Shown: positions 12,095 to 22,491, counted from the stretch's first letter. The stretch is DNA of 64,000 nucleotides from Nothophaeocryptopus gaeumannii (GCA_031771865.1 JASISA010000007.1:186001-250000); one strand, 5' to 3'. Notes: generated from the letters alone by a model not told the origin. Numbers and translations: made by a program.

Positions 12095-12525
12095 ATTGAC
12101 TAGTACTGGTTGCTTTGCTTGTGGAGAGGTGCGCGATTTGGCTATAGTTGTTCAACGAGCAATCCCTTGTTTTGGGAGTTGTGTGGAATGGACAACGATG
12201 TTGGAGGCGAGTTTGTAAAGTCAATTGGAGCTGGCTCCGATATCGCTGCGATGGAGCCCCCGGGGAGCCACAGATCAGATATACATGTGAGAAGCGGCAA
12301 CAGCAACGACTTGGACGTGACTGGGAATGAAGTATCCTACAGCCCTGTTCAAAAAATGAACCCTTCGTTCAAAACCTTGCACGGGCCGGAGTTGATGTTG
12401 GTGGTACACCTTTGGTTATATCTCCAAAGGACCTGTGATCAATTGCGCAGAACTATCGGGAAGACTATTGAGGCCTCTTATGTCCAACTCTTGAAGACCA
12501 GCGTGCGTGCTGCTCACTTGTCATC
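12095..12525. other. Intergenic, no gene seen
   Basis: This is the 5' flank of the methyltransferase. The open frames on the plus strand look like chance frames. A short pair of similar runs (GTTCAAAAAATGAACCC and CGTTCAAAAC) lies near 12350; nothing else was noted. Confidence 0.4.
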
Positions 12526-13230
12526 TCAGAGCCTCCTGTCGACTTCCATTGCAACCTTGTGGGGCTCTCTCTCCAACCGATGAACCTCGTCCGAGCGGCC
12601 GTCACCGCTAATTGCATGGTCATCATCAAATTTCGCCGTAACTTGCCTAGCATCGCTACCAGACTCCTGTTGCGGAGCGCTACCGTGCGTCGGACTCGGC
12701 GTGTTGCCACCGTATAAGAAAGGCTGCAACTCCTTGCTGTTCACAAGCTCCTCAAACGTGAAGCCAGAACCTTGAGGATCGTGAATCTCGACACTCTTGC
12801 GAGATGTGCCGAGCGATGCTGTCGGAAAAGCAGATGTGAGCTCAGCCGCCGTAGGCTCGAGGTCGACTTCCTTGTCAAAAGATGGACGGAGAAGCTTGGG
12901 CATGCGACCACTGGATTGGTGAAAGGGGGAAGTAGAGAATCTCTTCCCGTTGTCTCCCTCCGAGACGAACGAGCTCATGGGTTTTGATGCGCCGCTCAGC
13001 ATGCGCGCGGCTGCTCGTCGCTTTCTTCTTCGAGTCGATTTTCAGGCAGTCGAGCAGGTTTGCGAGGTCTCGCTCGCGGTTTGCTGTCGTTGCCAGCCAC
13101 TGGACAACCTTGGCGGTGCCGACCTGAGTACGTCAGAGAACAATCTTGCAGCAGCGTACACCACGGCGTAGGTAATCTTGTATCGTGTATACCTGTCCAC
13201 AACAAGGCTTTGCTGAGCGGCACCTGCCAT
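12526..13230 (-). pseudogene. Probable broken DUF6604-like gene
   Basis: From ATG 13230 the frame reads MAGAAQQSLVVDRYTRYK. A different frame from about 13123 reads VGTAKVVQWLATTANRERD and then a Lys/Arg-rich stretch (KIDSKKKATSS), closing near 12876. Together these resemble the start of fungal DUF6604 proteins (YxxYKxxTxxVVxWL). The frame of the first exon reopens at 13002-12526 with a Ser/Pro-rich segment (PHQSSGRMPKLLRPSFDKEV region). I found no normal-length intron that joins the three pieces: the best acceptor (TGACGTACTCAG) would need an intron under 42 nt or one of the wrong phase. It is either a decayed gene or a gene whose splice sites I cannot place. It lies directly downstream of the NACHT gene on the same strand. 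Confidence 0.4.
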
Positions 13231-13569
13231 GTTGGCGTTATGCTTGAAATGGAAAGTGACGGACGCGACGTCGAAGATGGGTCAAATTTGAAGCAACTTC
13301 AGCGCGGAAGTGCAAAACGAACGGATGCCTCTTCCGGCCCGTTTGCATGTGAAAACGGCGCGGACCGCTTCTGCAGTAGCTCGCGATTGCTGCATGTTTG
13401 CTGCTGCAGGACGCAGCTCCAAAGAAGCTTATCCAAACTTCATGTTAAGGGTGTAAGAGGCTATTCGCTAGCGTAAAGCAGCGTAATCCTCAGTGTGCTG
13501 GAGCAACGAGTGAACGATGACATGGCAAGTCAAGACATGTCGCAATAGTCTCTGAACTTCCGCGCCACC
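13231..13569. other. Intergenic, no gene seen
   Basis: Short spacer between the end of the NACHT gene and the DUF6604-like gene. Nothing was recognised. Confidence 0.5.
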
Positions 13570-16500
13570 TCACCAAACATCGAGGTCCGTACTCTTTCCC
13601 GCGTCACGCAATGAATGATCATGCCGCGCAAAGTCTGAGAGCAATTCATACTTAGCGACTGGCTGCCGCCGCTTAGTAGATCTGGGCAACGGATGCCGCG
13701 GCGATCCAAGACTTCCCCTAGCTGCCTCCTCCATCCAAGACCGAGACATATTGCTCGTGCCATACACTTTCAAGCTTTGTGTCGCCTCCAGCATTAGCCG
13801 ATAGGCAGCCTCTGGGCTCGAACCAGTGGCTCGTATGGCTTCCAGATCAATGCGGTCTTTGTCGTTCTTAGACTTGATGCTTTTGATAGCGATGGCTCTA
13901 GCCCCTGGATATCCAACATCCTCTTTCCCACCTGCAGCATTCAGGCCCAAGACGAATGCTTCCTCAGGTTCTGCTCCATGGCTGATGAGAAGCGATATCA
14001 TGTCGTACAAAGGATCTCTTACCGTTGGAAAGATTGGATGGCGAATGCTGGACCGCATAGCGTAGTCCAACAGAGGAGCACCGTTGAACTTATTAATAGA
14101 AGCAGGTAACTTTTCGAGTGCATCTCGGACGTAAAGCTGTAGATCAAATTCAACGGCGTAGGAGAGGAAATTACTGTCCCGTAATGCAGCGTTTCGATCA
14201 TCGAATCTCGGACAGGCGTATGTCCAATGGTTTGCGCCGAAGATCTCGGCGGTCTTTGCACCAACCGTGTCTAGCTCTTCCAGTATTGTCTTGGGACTCT
14301 TTTCGTACGTAATCTCACATTGCTTTGCGTGATGCATGACAAAGCCTGACAATGTGAAGAACCGTACGCGGGAGCTCTGCTCATCGAGCAGCATTTTGGT
14401 CTGAGCAAGATACGATCGAGCAAGCGACAGCTGCGGTTTGAAAACTGACCCAGCATCAGCTTCGAAAAGCGATTGTGTGTCTTCCGAAAGTAGGAAGTCT
14501 CGTACAGTCCGATGCAGGAATTCGACGCGGTGCGTCAGTGCTTCCATCGGCTCATCTTGTGAAGTTCGAGCTCCGACGACCTCCAGCAAATCCCGACACC
14601 ACTTGTTGATCCATGATACGACTTGGGTCTTCATGCTGCAATATTCATCGCTGGAAAGAGATTCGATGGGCAGCTTGAGTGCATAGTTTGGATCTTTCAA
14701 CTCCAAGGTGAGGAAAAAGTAAGATAGTACTGGAAGAGGCTCGACAGCGTTGCAAGCCAATAAGAGTGCCCGAGCAGTGTAGCGTTTGTACGTCGGATCG
14801 ATAGACTGCAACATGAGGCTGAAATAGTCTTCGAGTGTGGGCGGCAGAGACTGAAGCCGATCTTGAAGTGTAGGGATGTCGTCCTCTTCTGTAAGCCCAT
14901 CGAGTAGGGATCGTACTACCAAGAATACCCATAAGAACACTCCGCTGGCCTTGTCACGAATTTCGGTGGTGAACGTCGTTGCTCGCTTGTCCAGCGCTGC
15001 CAGCCGCCGAAATCTTGTGTCAGATTCCAATTTACCGAGTATGTAAGCGTCCAAGTCAGCTTTGTTGTGATCTTGAAGCACCAACATACGGCTCGGGTCA
15101 TTACCATAAAAAAAGCGGAATACGTTCCAGGGCCGGCTTGAGACACAGATCTTGATGAAAGGACACCTTGCCAGCTTATCCAGATCCTGCAACATTGTGT
15201 ACTGATCGTCTGCGGACCCAGAGTATTCGTCGAGTCCGTCAACGAAAAAGCAGAAGTGGGAATCCCATTGCCTAATAGTAAGTATGCTATTGAGCGTATG
15301 TGAGAGCTCCTTTGGCGTCCAGGGAGCAGGACACTCCTGCGTACTTTGGGCATGCTGCCACCGCGTCGAACAGGCGATCGATATCATTCGCGGGCATCTG
15401 TCTCTGTCTATCAGAATGAATGGCGCACATTGACTCCCTCGTGTTACTTACTGCCGAAATATGTGGAACAACAGGCACTGCAGTAACCCTTGCAATGACT
15501 TCTGCATTGGGTAGCCCGCTTTCCAGAAGTAATGGGTTGCAACAGCAAGACGGCACTCTTGGACCTCTTTGGCGGCGTTCTGGAGACCAGCCCACCCTTC
15601 AAGAATGATTCGACTCGATGGACTGTCCGAGAGAAATTTGATCATTGTAGATTTGCCGGAGCCAGCTTTGCCGCTGATCCAAAACACGCCACTCGATTTC
15701 TCCAGCCAACTTTTGAAAGGACTTTTACTATCCTCAAGAATCCAGGTGTTCGTAGTTTCATAGGCTTCTGGAATTTGGACATAGCGCATCGGCATTTCCC
15801 GGAAACGCAAACTCTCCAATACAACCTGCGAGGCAGAGACAGTGGCGCTGGCCTTCACCAATGCCTCGATCTGTGTGCTCATAGCTTGGAGCGTCCTCGC
15901 AGTATCCTCGAACCGCGAGGCTTGCGTTGCCTTCAGCTCCAAGAACAGATCAGAAAGCCCATCGTGTGTGCTGCCCGAGGACGCTGCGTTATGCTGCCGG
16001 GCAGACGTCTGCAAGTCTCTGCCGAGCCCACGCACAGCTTCAATGCCTTCATGAAAACGATCCATCTCGACTTGGCGTTGCGCTTTGGCCGTCTGCCCCT
16101 CGACTCTAGGGAATAATGGCAGATCCATCGTAGCGTCAATCATGCCTTCAACGTCTCTCATGATCACTGGCGCGTTCTGATAGGCCACCTGGAGTTGGTT
16201 TGCTACCTGGGCAGCAGCCGACCATCTTTGATAATTGCTCAGAGCGCCCTGTGCAGCAGTCTCGTTCTCTGCCGTCGTCACTGATTGTAGTCCATGCTCC
16301 AGCTTTTCCAGTTCTTCGACGGGATCATATGAGGCGGCAAGCATGTACGCTGACAGTCGGGCGTGCCTGAGATGTTTTGCCAATGCCTCGGCTCCCTTTG
16401 TGTCTAATCCGGCAGCTCGCGACAGATTCTGTGCAAAGGTGTCTGAATTGTATTTCCGAATTTCGGATGGCCGAAGCCGTAAGGCGAGCTTCTCGGCAAG

Positions 16501-17244
16501 TTCGGCGTCAAGGTTCGCAGAGATCAGAACGCCTCTGAAGAGTCGCTGTGTCAGGGACCGCAAGCCGACTGCAGCTAGCTTCTCACGCAGGTTTCGAACG
16601 CTAGAAAGCACCTCGCAGCGAAATTTCTCCAATCTTGCCGCTTCGAAGTTCGCATAAATGTCCTGCAGCGATATTAATAGCTCTGTCTTTGCTGATAATA
16701 ATTCTTCAGCAACATCGGACTTCATCGCTTTTGTAGTCTCGGACAGCAGGTCAAGAGATCTCAGGATTGAAGACTGCTGAGAAGCCTCTGAAGCCTGCTG
16801 CTGCTGAAGCGCGTTCAACATGTATATCACCAATTGACTTCTCATTCTGTCCAAGCTCTTCTGCAATGTGTCGATTTCCTCTTTTTTGCTCCTACTCCTT
16901 ACAGCAAGCCGTAAAGCCTCCCATGTCTTGAATCGACTCTGGGAGTCCATTTGAAGCTTCTCCATTACCGAGAGCAAGTACTGTGCAGTCTTGCTGCAGC
17001 GTCCCGCTAACTCTTGCATCCTCTTCTCACTATCGGCCCAGCCATTACTGTTGATCAACGCGGTCTTTTCGAGTTTATCGCTCAAGTGTTTGAGGTCCGT
17101 TGTGAGGGTAGCAATCTCAACGTTGCGTTCTGTGGCGCCGCTGGTGGACTTGCGTATTTCGATAGCGGTGCCTATCAACTTGCCGCTGAAGTCCAGGAAT
17201 TGTACTACGGCAGCGGCTACGCTCAGCGCAGACAGTGGATCCAT
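13570..17244 (-). CDS. NLR-like STAND protein with NACHT NTPase
   Basis: Two exons, 17244-15452 and 15397-13570, with a 54-nt intron (GTAAGT...AGACAG), encode 1206 residues. The N-terminus MDPLSALSVAAAVVQFLDFS is the fungal N-terminal domain of STAND proteins (PigL_N/HeLo-like class), followed by about 400 helical residues. The NACHT domain has Walker A (GKAGSGKST, about residues 525-533), the intron-spanning FRQCPRM, and Walker B (FFVDGLDEY, about 649-657), then ICVSSRPW, and a helical region with HRTVRDFLLSEDT that matches the DUF7791-type segment common after fungal NACHTs. The C-terminus (about residues 1000-1206) has no clear ankyrin, WD40 or TPR repeats. Family members are nucleotide-switch receptors implicated in heterokaryon incompatibility and innate immunity; that role is inferred. 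All catalytic motifs are intact. Confidence 0.9.
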
Positions 17245-17514
17245 GCTGTTGTCAACATCAAAGGGGAGGTGACCTACACCGCAGCAGTAGAGTATCGAAC
17301 ACCGCGTAAAGGAAGAGAGCGAAAGGCCATGACATACTTACGCTTCAAAGCATCATCAGCACCTATGATAGCTGCAGCCTGACGGGCCAGCATTCGCGAG
17401 GCGAAGCTGCATATGTTGTACATGTATAGCGCAGGTCGTGGTGGCTGAGTTGAGTGAAGTCCGCCGCATTGCTTGCCAAGACCTCGGAAGAGGCAGGGCC
17501 GATGAGAGCTTCCC

Positions 17515-17970
17515 TCAAATATTGGTTAGGAATTTGGTTGACCGATAGCAGTCGGCAATGCATAAACTCACGTCCAAAGACATCTCATGAATTGGGAAAC
17601 ATTTCAGATTCACTTCAACTTGATTCCTCTTTGGCTTGGCGTTATGAACATTATCATGGGACTTGTGATCAAAGTTCCAGGATGGCTGTCCGCTCTGGGC
17701 GAGTAGCCTGACGAGTTCTGGTAATCCGAATTGATACTGCGAGTCTTGGCACTCTGCCTTTAGCTCCCTGCAGTCGCGGAAGAGGAGATGTGTCGGAAGT
17801 CCCCATGAAGGTCTTGGGGCAGTACACATATTGCATCTTTGCGAAAGTCCCGTTCTCAAGAAGGAATCCAGCCGGATCTTAGGTCTCTCATAGACAGGAC
17901 AACAGTCCACTCTCCCAGGCGGGGGCGGGAAGGAGATGAGCATTCTGTTCATCAGAGCACTCGAATTCAT
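17515..17970 (-). CDS. Uncharacterised 151-residue open frame
   Basis: The frame starts at an ATG that overlaps the TGA of the dehydratase gene upstream. It has four Cys in the first 70 residues, no signal peptide and no domain I recognise. Its composition is compatible with coding (for example QFGLPELVRLLAQSGQPSW). As a eukaryotic gene it would need its own transcript, so it could equally be dehydratase 3'UTR. Low confidence. Confidence 0.2.
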   Translation of the reverse strand: MNSSALMNRMLISFPPPPGRVDCCPVYERPKIRLDSFLRTGLSQRCNMCTAPRPSWGLPTHLLFRDCRELKAECQDSQYQFGLPELVRLLAQSGQPSWNFDHKSHDNVHNAKPKRNQVEVNLKCFPIHEMSLDVSLCIADCYRSTKFLTNI

Positions 17971-19316
17971 ATTCTCTCACCATTGATAATCGGCTTGGCC
18001 TCCTCCGTCTGCCACCAACTCACGCCCGGCTTCCCAGGGAACTCATATCGATCCATACTTTCGACCTTCATCTCGACCGAATATCCAGGATTCTGCGGTG
18101 TCGTATAGTACCCATCCTTAATGACCGAGGGATGCAGGAAGTGCTCATGCAGATGATCAACATACTCCAAAACCGAAAGCTTTCCAGAGACACTGACGTA
18201 GTCGATCGTGCTCAGATGCTGTGTGTACTCTGGGAGTCCGACGCCACCAGAGTGAGGAACGATGGGTACGCCGTACTTCTTCGCAATTAGAAGCACAGCC
18301 AAGACTTCATTGACGCCTCCCATCCGACAAGCGTCGATTTGGCATACATCGATGGCGCCTTGTACGATCAATTGCTTGAAGATGACTCGGTTCTGGCACA
18401 TCTCGCCAGTTGCGACGCCGATTCCGAAAGGCTTGAGTGCTTGCCGAATGGCCTTGTGTCCAAACACGTCATCTGGTGAAGTCGGCTCTTCGATGAACCA
18501 AGGCTTGAACTCAGCCAAGTTCTTCATGTATGTGATGGCTTCCGGCACGCTCCATACTTGATTAGCATCAACCATCAGGACGTTACCCTTGTCGTATCCG
18601 ATCACGTCTCGGGCGATTTGCAGTCGTTGTCGATCTTGCTCAAGACTCGTTCCGACTTTCAACTTGAAGTGTCTGTATCCTTGATCCACAGTCTCCTTCA
18701 GCAAAGCCTTCATTTTATCCTCTCCGTAGCCCAACCAACCCGCTGAAGTCGTGTACGCAGGCACGGCACGATTCTGCTCAGCGTCTTCTATCCTCTCAGC
18801 TTTGCCCTTCTCTTCGCTCCTCAACAATTCCACCGCTTCTTCCGGTGTGATAGCGTCCGTGATATACCTGAAATCGATACACCTTACGAACTCCTCCGGG
18901 CTCATCTCTGCAACGATTCTCCAAACCGGCTTGCCCAGAACCTTGGCCCAAAGATCCCAGATCGCATTCACCAAAGCTCCCAAGGCGAGGTGTATCACTC
19001 CCTTCTCAGGACCAATCCATCTCAGATGGCTGTCACTCACAAGATACCTCCACGTCTTCCCCCAATCTGCCACCAGGTCTTCGAGATTCTTTCCCACCAC
19101 TCGTTGGGCTAGAGCGGCGATGGCTTGGCAGACGATTTCGTTTCCACGACCGATCGTGAAGGTCATGCCATGGCCAGTATGCGTAGGCGAAGAAGTGTGT
19201 AGGATGCAGTATGCGGCGGAGTAGTCGCCCGCAGCGTTCATGGCATCGCTGCCGGTCTTGTCTAGGGAGGTTGGGAAGCGGACGTCCCGCGTGGTGATGG
19301 AGGTGACTGTAATCAT
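17967..19316 (-). CDS. L-galactonate / L-fuconate dehydratase (enolase superfamily)
   Basis: This intronless gene encodes 449 residues. The open frame extends upstream to a TTG, but ATG 19316 (MITVTSITTRDVRFPTS) fits the family start. It is a mandelate racemase/enolase-superfamily acid-sugar dehydratase, very like fungal L-galactonate dehydratase (LGD1/GaaB) of D-galacturonate catabolism and the related L-fuconate dehydratases. Visible active-site features are the KLK motif (about residues 218-220), metal ligands in LMVDANQ (D250), FIEEP (E276/277) and TGEMCQ (E305), and the general-base His in VPHSGGVG (H355). It dehydrates a sugar acid to the 2-keto-3-deoxy product, probably in the cytosol. 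The exact substrate between the two close families is not decided by sequence. A GA repeat lies just upstream of the start. Confidence 0.85.
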   Translation of the reverse strand: MITVTSITTRDVRFPTSLDKTGSDAMNAAGDYSAAYCILHTSSPTHTGHGMTFTIGRGNEIVCQAIAALAQRVVGKNLEDLVADWGKTWRYLVSDSHLRWIGPEKGVIHLALGALVNAIWDLWAKVLGKPVWRIVAEMSPEEFVRCIDFRYITDAITPEEAVELLRSEEKGKAERIEDAEQNRAVPAYTTSAGWLGYGEDKMKALLKETVDQGYRHFKLKVGTSLEQDRQRLQIARDVIGYDKGNVLMVDANQVWSVPEAITYMKNLAEFKPWFIEEPTSPDDVFGHKAIRQALKPFGIGVATGEMCQNRVIFKQLIVQGAIDVCQIDACRMGGVNEVLAVLLIAKKYGVPIVPHSGGVGLPEYTQHLSTIDYVSVSGKLSVLEYVDHLHEHFLHPSVIKDGYYTTPQNPGYSVEMKVESMDRYEFPGKPGVSWWQTEEAKPIINGERI

Positions 19317-19337
19317 TATGGCTTTCGTCGAGGGTAG

Positions 19338-19374
<37 letters not shown>

Positions 19375-20454
19375 TCTGGGATGCTATGAGAAGACAGAGG
19401 AGACAAGCTACATGTACTCGCTGTGGTAGTTCCGGGATGAGCTTAAGAATGAATCGACAGGTACGCTTGTATACAAGCTATTGCCAATGCTGGGAGCTAC
19501 AACGTCACTCACCCCACGTTGGGGTTACTCTTGGGGTTCCTGCCATGATAGCATCCTTGGTGGCGCCAGGAACTCGAGAGATACGGGTAAACGACTGGTA
19601 TTGTTGGGTGGTGGAGTGCCGATGTAGGAAGGAAGGCAGAGAAGTGAGGCAGGGTGGAGGGTGGTTGGTGCGGAGAGCTGACTTTAGCCGGCGATTTAAG
19701 CGATGCGACGTGCATCAATGTTTGATGGATGGTTTCATACACTCGAAGAGAGAAAAGCCTACGACACCTCCTTTCCATCCCACCATCACCACGCCCATTA
19801 CAAGCTTACAGTCCATGAACGCGAGACCATGGCATCGCTGTTGCCCTTTCGATTCAAACGGCCCTCTCGTACAGTTCTTGGAGTGCACTCGGGACTTCCC
19901 GCCTTCTCCCCCGGTTCGTTTGTGTCGACATCTCGAGGATCTTCCGGCGGCCTTGTTAGAGTCTTGAGGGCCGAACCACCCCAGGCGACGAATTCTGGTC
20001 ACGTCTCGAGGATGGTGGAAGTCGGATCCTCGACCTAATGGCGGTCCGCAAGGTGTGGCAAGCGCGATCTTTGGCAAAATAAGAGTCGATCTCGATTCCA
20101 ACACAGTGGTACTGGGTTGAGGGTCGAGGGTCAGTCGCGGTGGCTGTCGATGTGTAGGACAGTCCAGTGCAGTCCTCGGTTGTAAGTCGAGGTTGCGCTG
20201 GGGTGCAATCCGTGTGCAGTGAATAAGGAAAATTTTCCTTCGTCTGCAAAGGCATCGCCTTGGCGCCGCATCTTCATCTTTCTGATTTCTCCACAGGCTG
20301 ACTACTAATTCGGCAGCAGATGGCAGGATCTTGATGCACCACCTCAAGCAGTAGTTCCCTCGCAGAATAGAGAGTAGGGACGCTGCGATCTTCGCGAGCT
20401 GTGCCCTCAAATCAATGCAATGCACAATCCTTTGTTTGAGCTCTCTTGGCAACC
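19317..20454. other. Intergenic with GA microsatellite
   Basis: A (GA)n tract interrupted by GGG, at 19339-19374, begins 23 bp upstream of the dehydratase ATG and reads as (CT)n in its likely 5' leader. Pyrimidine tracts of this kind are common in fungal promoters and leaders. The rest has only chance open frames. Confidence 0.6.
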
Positions 20455-21119
20455 ATGGCAATCATGAACTGTCCAACCCAGCTCGTTTCCTCTCGAGACG
20501 AATAAACAAGACGGACGCCATATCGGACAGTTGTACTACTCACACTTCGCAATCTCGACATCTGCGTCCTGGGACGCTCTTCGGCTTGAGGTCGCAAGGG
20601 ACCGATGGTCAGAGACGGAGCGTATGGCATTACTCGAATGGATCAAAGAGACATGGCGCGATTTCATGCAGCATCATCACCAACATGGCGTGGAAACTTC
20701 TCCGACAGATATCGGTCCCGGCGGCGAGAAGGCTCTATCAGAGCCAGCTCACTCCTTGAAAGTACAAGATGTCCGACCATTCAGAGATCCGTTACCTGTA
20801 ATCCTCAATCCGGGCCACAGGCATGCGAGACATACCAACGAATGCTTCGTAGCCCATCTCCGGGATGCGGTGCGGCTCAATGCCTATTACTCTCAGTTGA
20901 CATCCGACCTCGAGAGGTATCGATTGGAGGCCCAAAATCTGCTGCAGCAAATCTGCAACCGAAATGCAGAGCAACGAATCGCAGAAACCCGATGGAGACA
21001 GGGAGCGTAAAAGAAGATGGATTGACAAAGGCCGAGACGAGATTCTAGGATTGCCGATTGATACGCTCAAAAGTGTCACTGTAGAAGAGGATATCTTGAA
21101 GGAAGGCTCTGATTCCTAG
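20455..21119 (+). CDS. Hypothetical short protein, exon structure uncertain
   Basis: The clearest coding stretch is 20531-21010 (SASWDALRLEVARDRWSET, ALLEWIKETWRDFMQ, YYSQLTSDLERYRLEAQNLL), with no ATG until well inside it. A different frame continues with coding-like sequence to TAG at 21117-21119 (ERKRRWIDKGRDEILGLP). One model that keeps every phase is exon 1 at 20455-20484 (MAIMNCPTQL), exon 2 at 20531-20895 and exon 3 at 20948-21119, giving 188 residues. Its donors (GTTTCC, GTTGAC) are weak. The alternative is a frameshift near 20950. I do not recognise the family. It is charged and helical with no signal peptide. Confidence 0.4.
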
Positions 21120-21216
21120 ACGAGTATCACTGCATGCCGAGAGTATAGCGTATCTATGCACAAAGTCATGCGTCACAGTCGTCCGACTCCAAATCATCTA
21201 GATCCTCTCCTCTCCT

Positions 21217-21766
21217 TCATCCACTCTCACCCTCCATGACCCTCTCCTCTCCCAATCTTCCCATGAACTCGACCACCCTGCGATCAATCATCCAATGACC
21301 AGACACACCCGGAATTGAACTCTTCTCGCCCGACAAAATCAAATGGTCAGCATACTTTCCCCAAGCAGTAACTTGCTGACCAGTCCATTTTCCCTTTCCA
21401 AAATGGATACCAGTAAAATACGTGACTGCATTCGCCGTCTTCCCGTCCTCTGCGATGAAGATTGTCTGTGTTGTCAGGGCGTGTTGGGATGTTATGGGCG
21501 TCAATCTGAAAATCAAGTAAGCATGATCAGTCGAATTTCAAAGAGGGGAGTGACGATTTCGGGTCTTCGAAGTAGACTTACCGATTTTTGATCGCATCCG
21601 TAACATTCTGCACGCCTTTGATCTCTCCGCGAAATGGGTAGATGGTATCGACGTCTTTGGTGAAGACTCGTCGTAGGAGAGGCCAGTCTTGGGTGTCGAG
21701 GGCTATGCAATATGTAGCGATCGTGTTGCGAATGGCTTGGTAGTCGAGAGGGTTGGGCTGAGACAT
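21217..21766 (-). CDS. SnoaL-like (NTF2 fold) protein
   Basis: Two exons, 21766-21582 and 21505-21217, are split by a 76-nt intron (GTAAGT...TTTTCAG) and encode 157 residues. ATG 21766 begins MSQPNPLDYQAIRNTIATYC. The pattern IRNTIATYCIALDTQDWPLL and later VFTKDV, VTDAIKNR, TYFTGIHFG and WGKYADHL is that of SnoaL_4-type NTF2-like domains, which form small alpha+beta cones and include hydroxynitrile/dehydratase-like enzymes and many orphans. No specific reaction can be assigned. The open frame extends 30 codons above the chosen ATG but those residues do not look conserved. Confidence 0.75.
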
Positions 21767-22331
21767 TGTTGATATGTGGTTGTTTGAAGGAGTTGGATGG
21801 GTCTTGTTGAGTAGCTGTCGGTCAATTGATGGACTGACGTCGGGCTGGCTCCCCACCAGTTGCCGAAGGTCGGGTGCACTTCAGGAGAGGAGCGAGATTG
21901 GGCTTTGGATCTGGTGGCGAAGGGGTGGCTGGCACAGTCTTCTTCCCTTCAAATGTAGCCTACAGAGTGGTCTTTTCTCGACGACTGATCACATCAAGAT
22001 TTCTTTCGGATGTCCACACCAACATTGGCAGCATCCATTAGGCTTTTGAACCGCAAGATGATGTCTTGGCGTTGAGACGATCGATCAACTTCAACTTGCA
22101 CACAAGAGTGGGCAACATTCTTCGCGACGGTCAACGATCGATAGATGGGTCTCGCGAGGCCATCGGTCTCAACAGGAGCTTCTGTATGATCAAGAAAAGC
22201 AGTATTTCCAAGCTCTAACAAGCCTGGGGATATATGAGATGCTGACCTCGTCGGCAATCGTTGCCTGAGCGGAAAAACTCCGTTCAAATCTTTATGTACA
22301 ATAGGATTCTGGGCGTTGTCATCCAATCAGT
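21767..22331. other. Intergenic upstream of the tRNA
   Basis: A 110-codon minus-strand frame at 21994-22326 is present but unsupported. No domain or splice-linked exon was recognised. Confidence 0.4.
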
Positions 22332-22491
22332 GGTTTCTTGGTCTAGTGGTATGATTGTCGCTTCGGGTTATCTACCTGGTAGAGTTACTCTACCTGATTG
22401 TGACAGGCCCCGGGGTTAGTATTCCTCCCCGACCCACCATTAATGGAAGGTCTGACGGGAAAACCATACAGTTCGAATCCCGGAGAGACCC
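22332..22491 (+). tRNA. tRNA-Pro(CGG) with canonical intron plus a T-arm insertion
   Basis: Acceptor strand GGTTTCT (22332-22338) pairs with AGAGACC (22484-22490), followed by discriminator C. The D-arm GTCTAGTGGTATGAT is typical of eukaryotic tRNA-Pro. Anticodon stem GTCGC/GTGAC flanks loop TTCGGG-T with anticodon CGG (22364-22366). A 31-nt intron (22368-22398) sits at the canonical 37/38 position and contains the hairpin GGTAGAG-TTA-CTCTACC. The variable arm AGGCC and T-stem strand CCGGG (22410-22414) are followed not by the T-loop but by 57 extra bases (22415-22471), then TTCGAAT and CCCGG. Removing both insertions leaves a perfect 72-nt tRNA. A B-box-like AGTTCGAATCC survives because the insertion ends in G. 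T-runs at 22504-22517 can terminate Pol III. Confidence 0.85.
22415..22471 (+). other. 57-nt GT...AG insertion at the tRNA T-stem/T-loop junction
   Basis: The insertion begins GTTAGT, ends CATACAG and holds GGTCTGACGGG 12-22 nt before the 3' end, which looks like donor, branch site and acceptor of a short spliceosomal intron. It also contains the palindrome CCATTAATGG and complementary CCCG...CGGG and ACC...GGT segments, so it can fold on itself. Boundaries are ambiguous by one G (22415 versus 22414). Confidence 0.7.

Noticed and set aside
17515..17970. Coupled start (ATGA) after the dehydratase stop
   Set aside because: Translational coupling is a prokaryotic logic; in a fungus the frame is more likely 3'UTR. 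Kept only as a low-confidence CDS.
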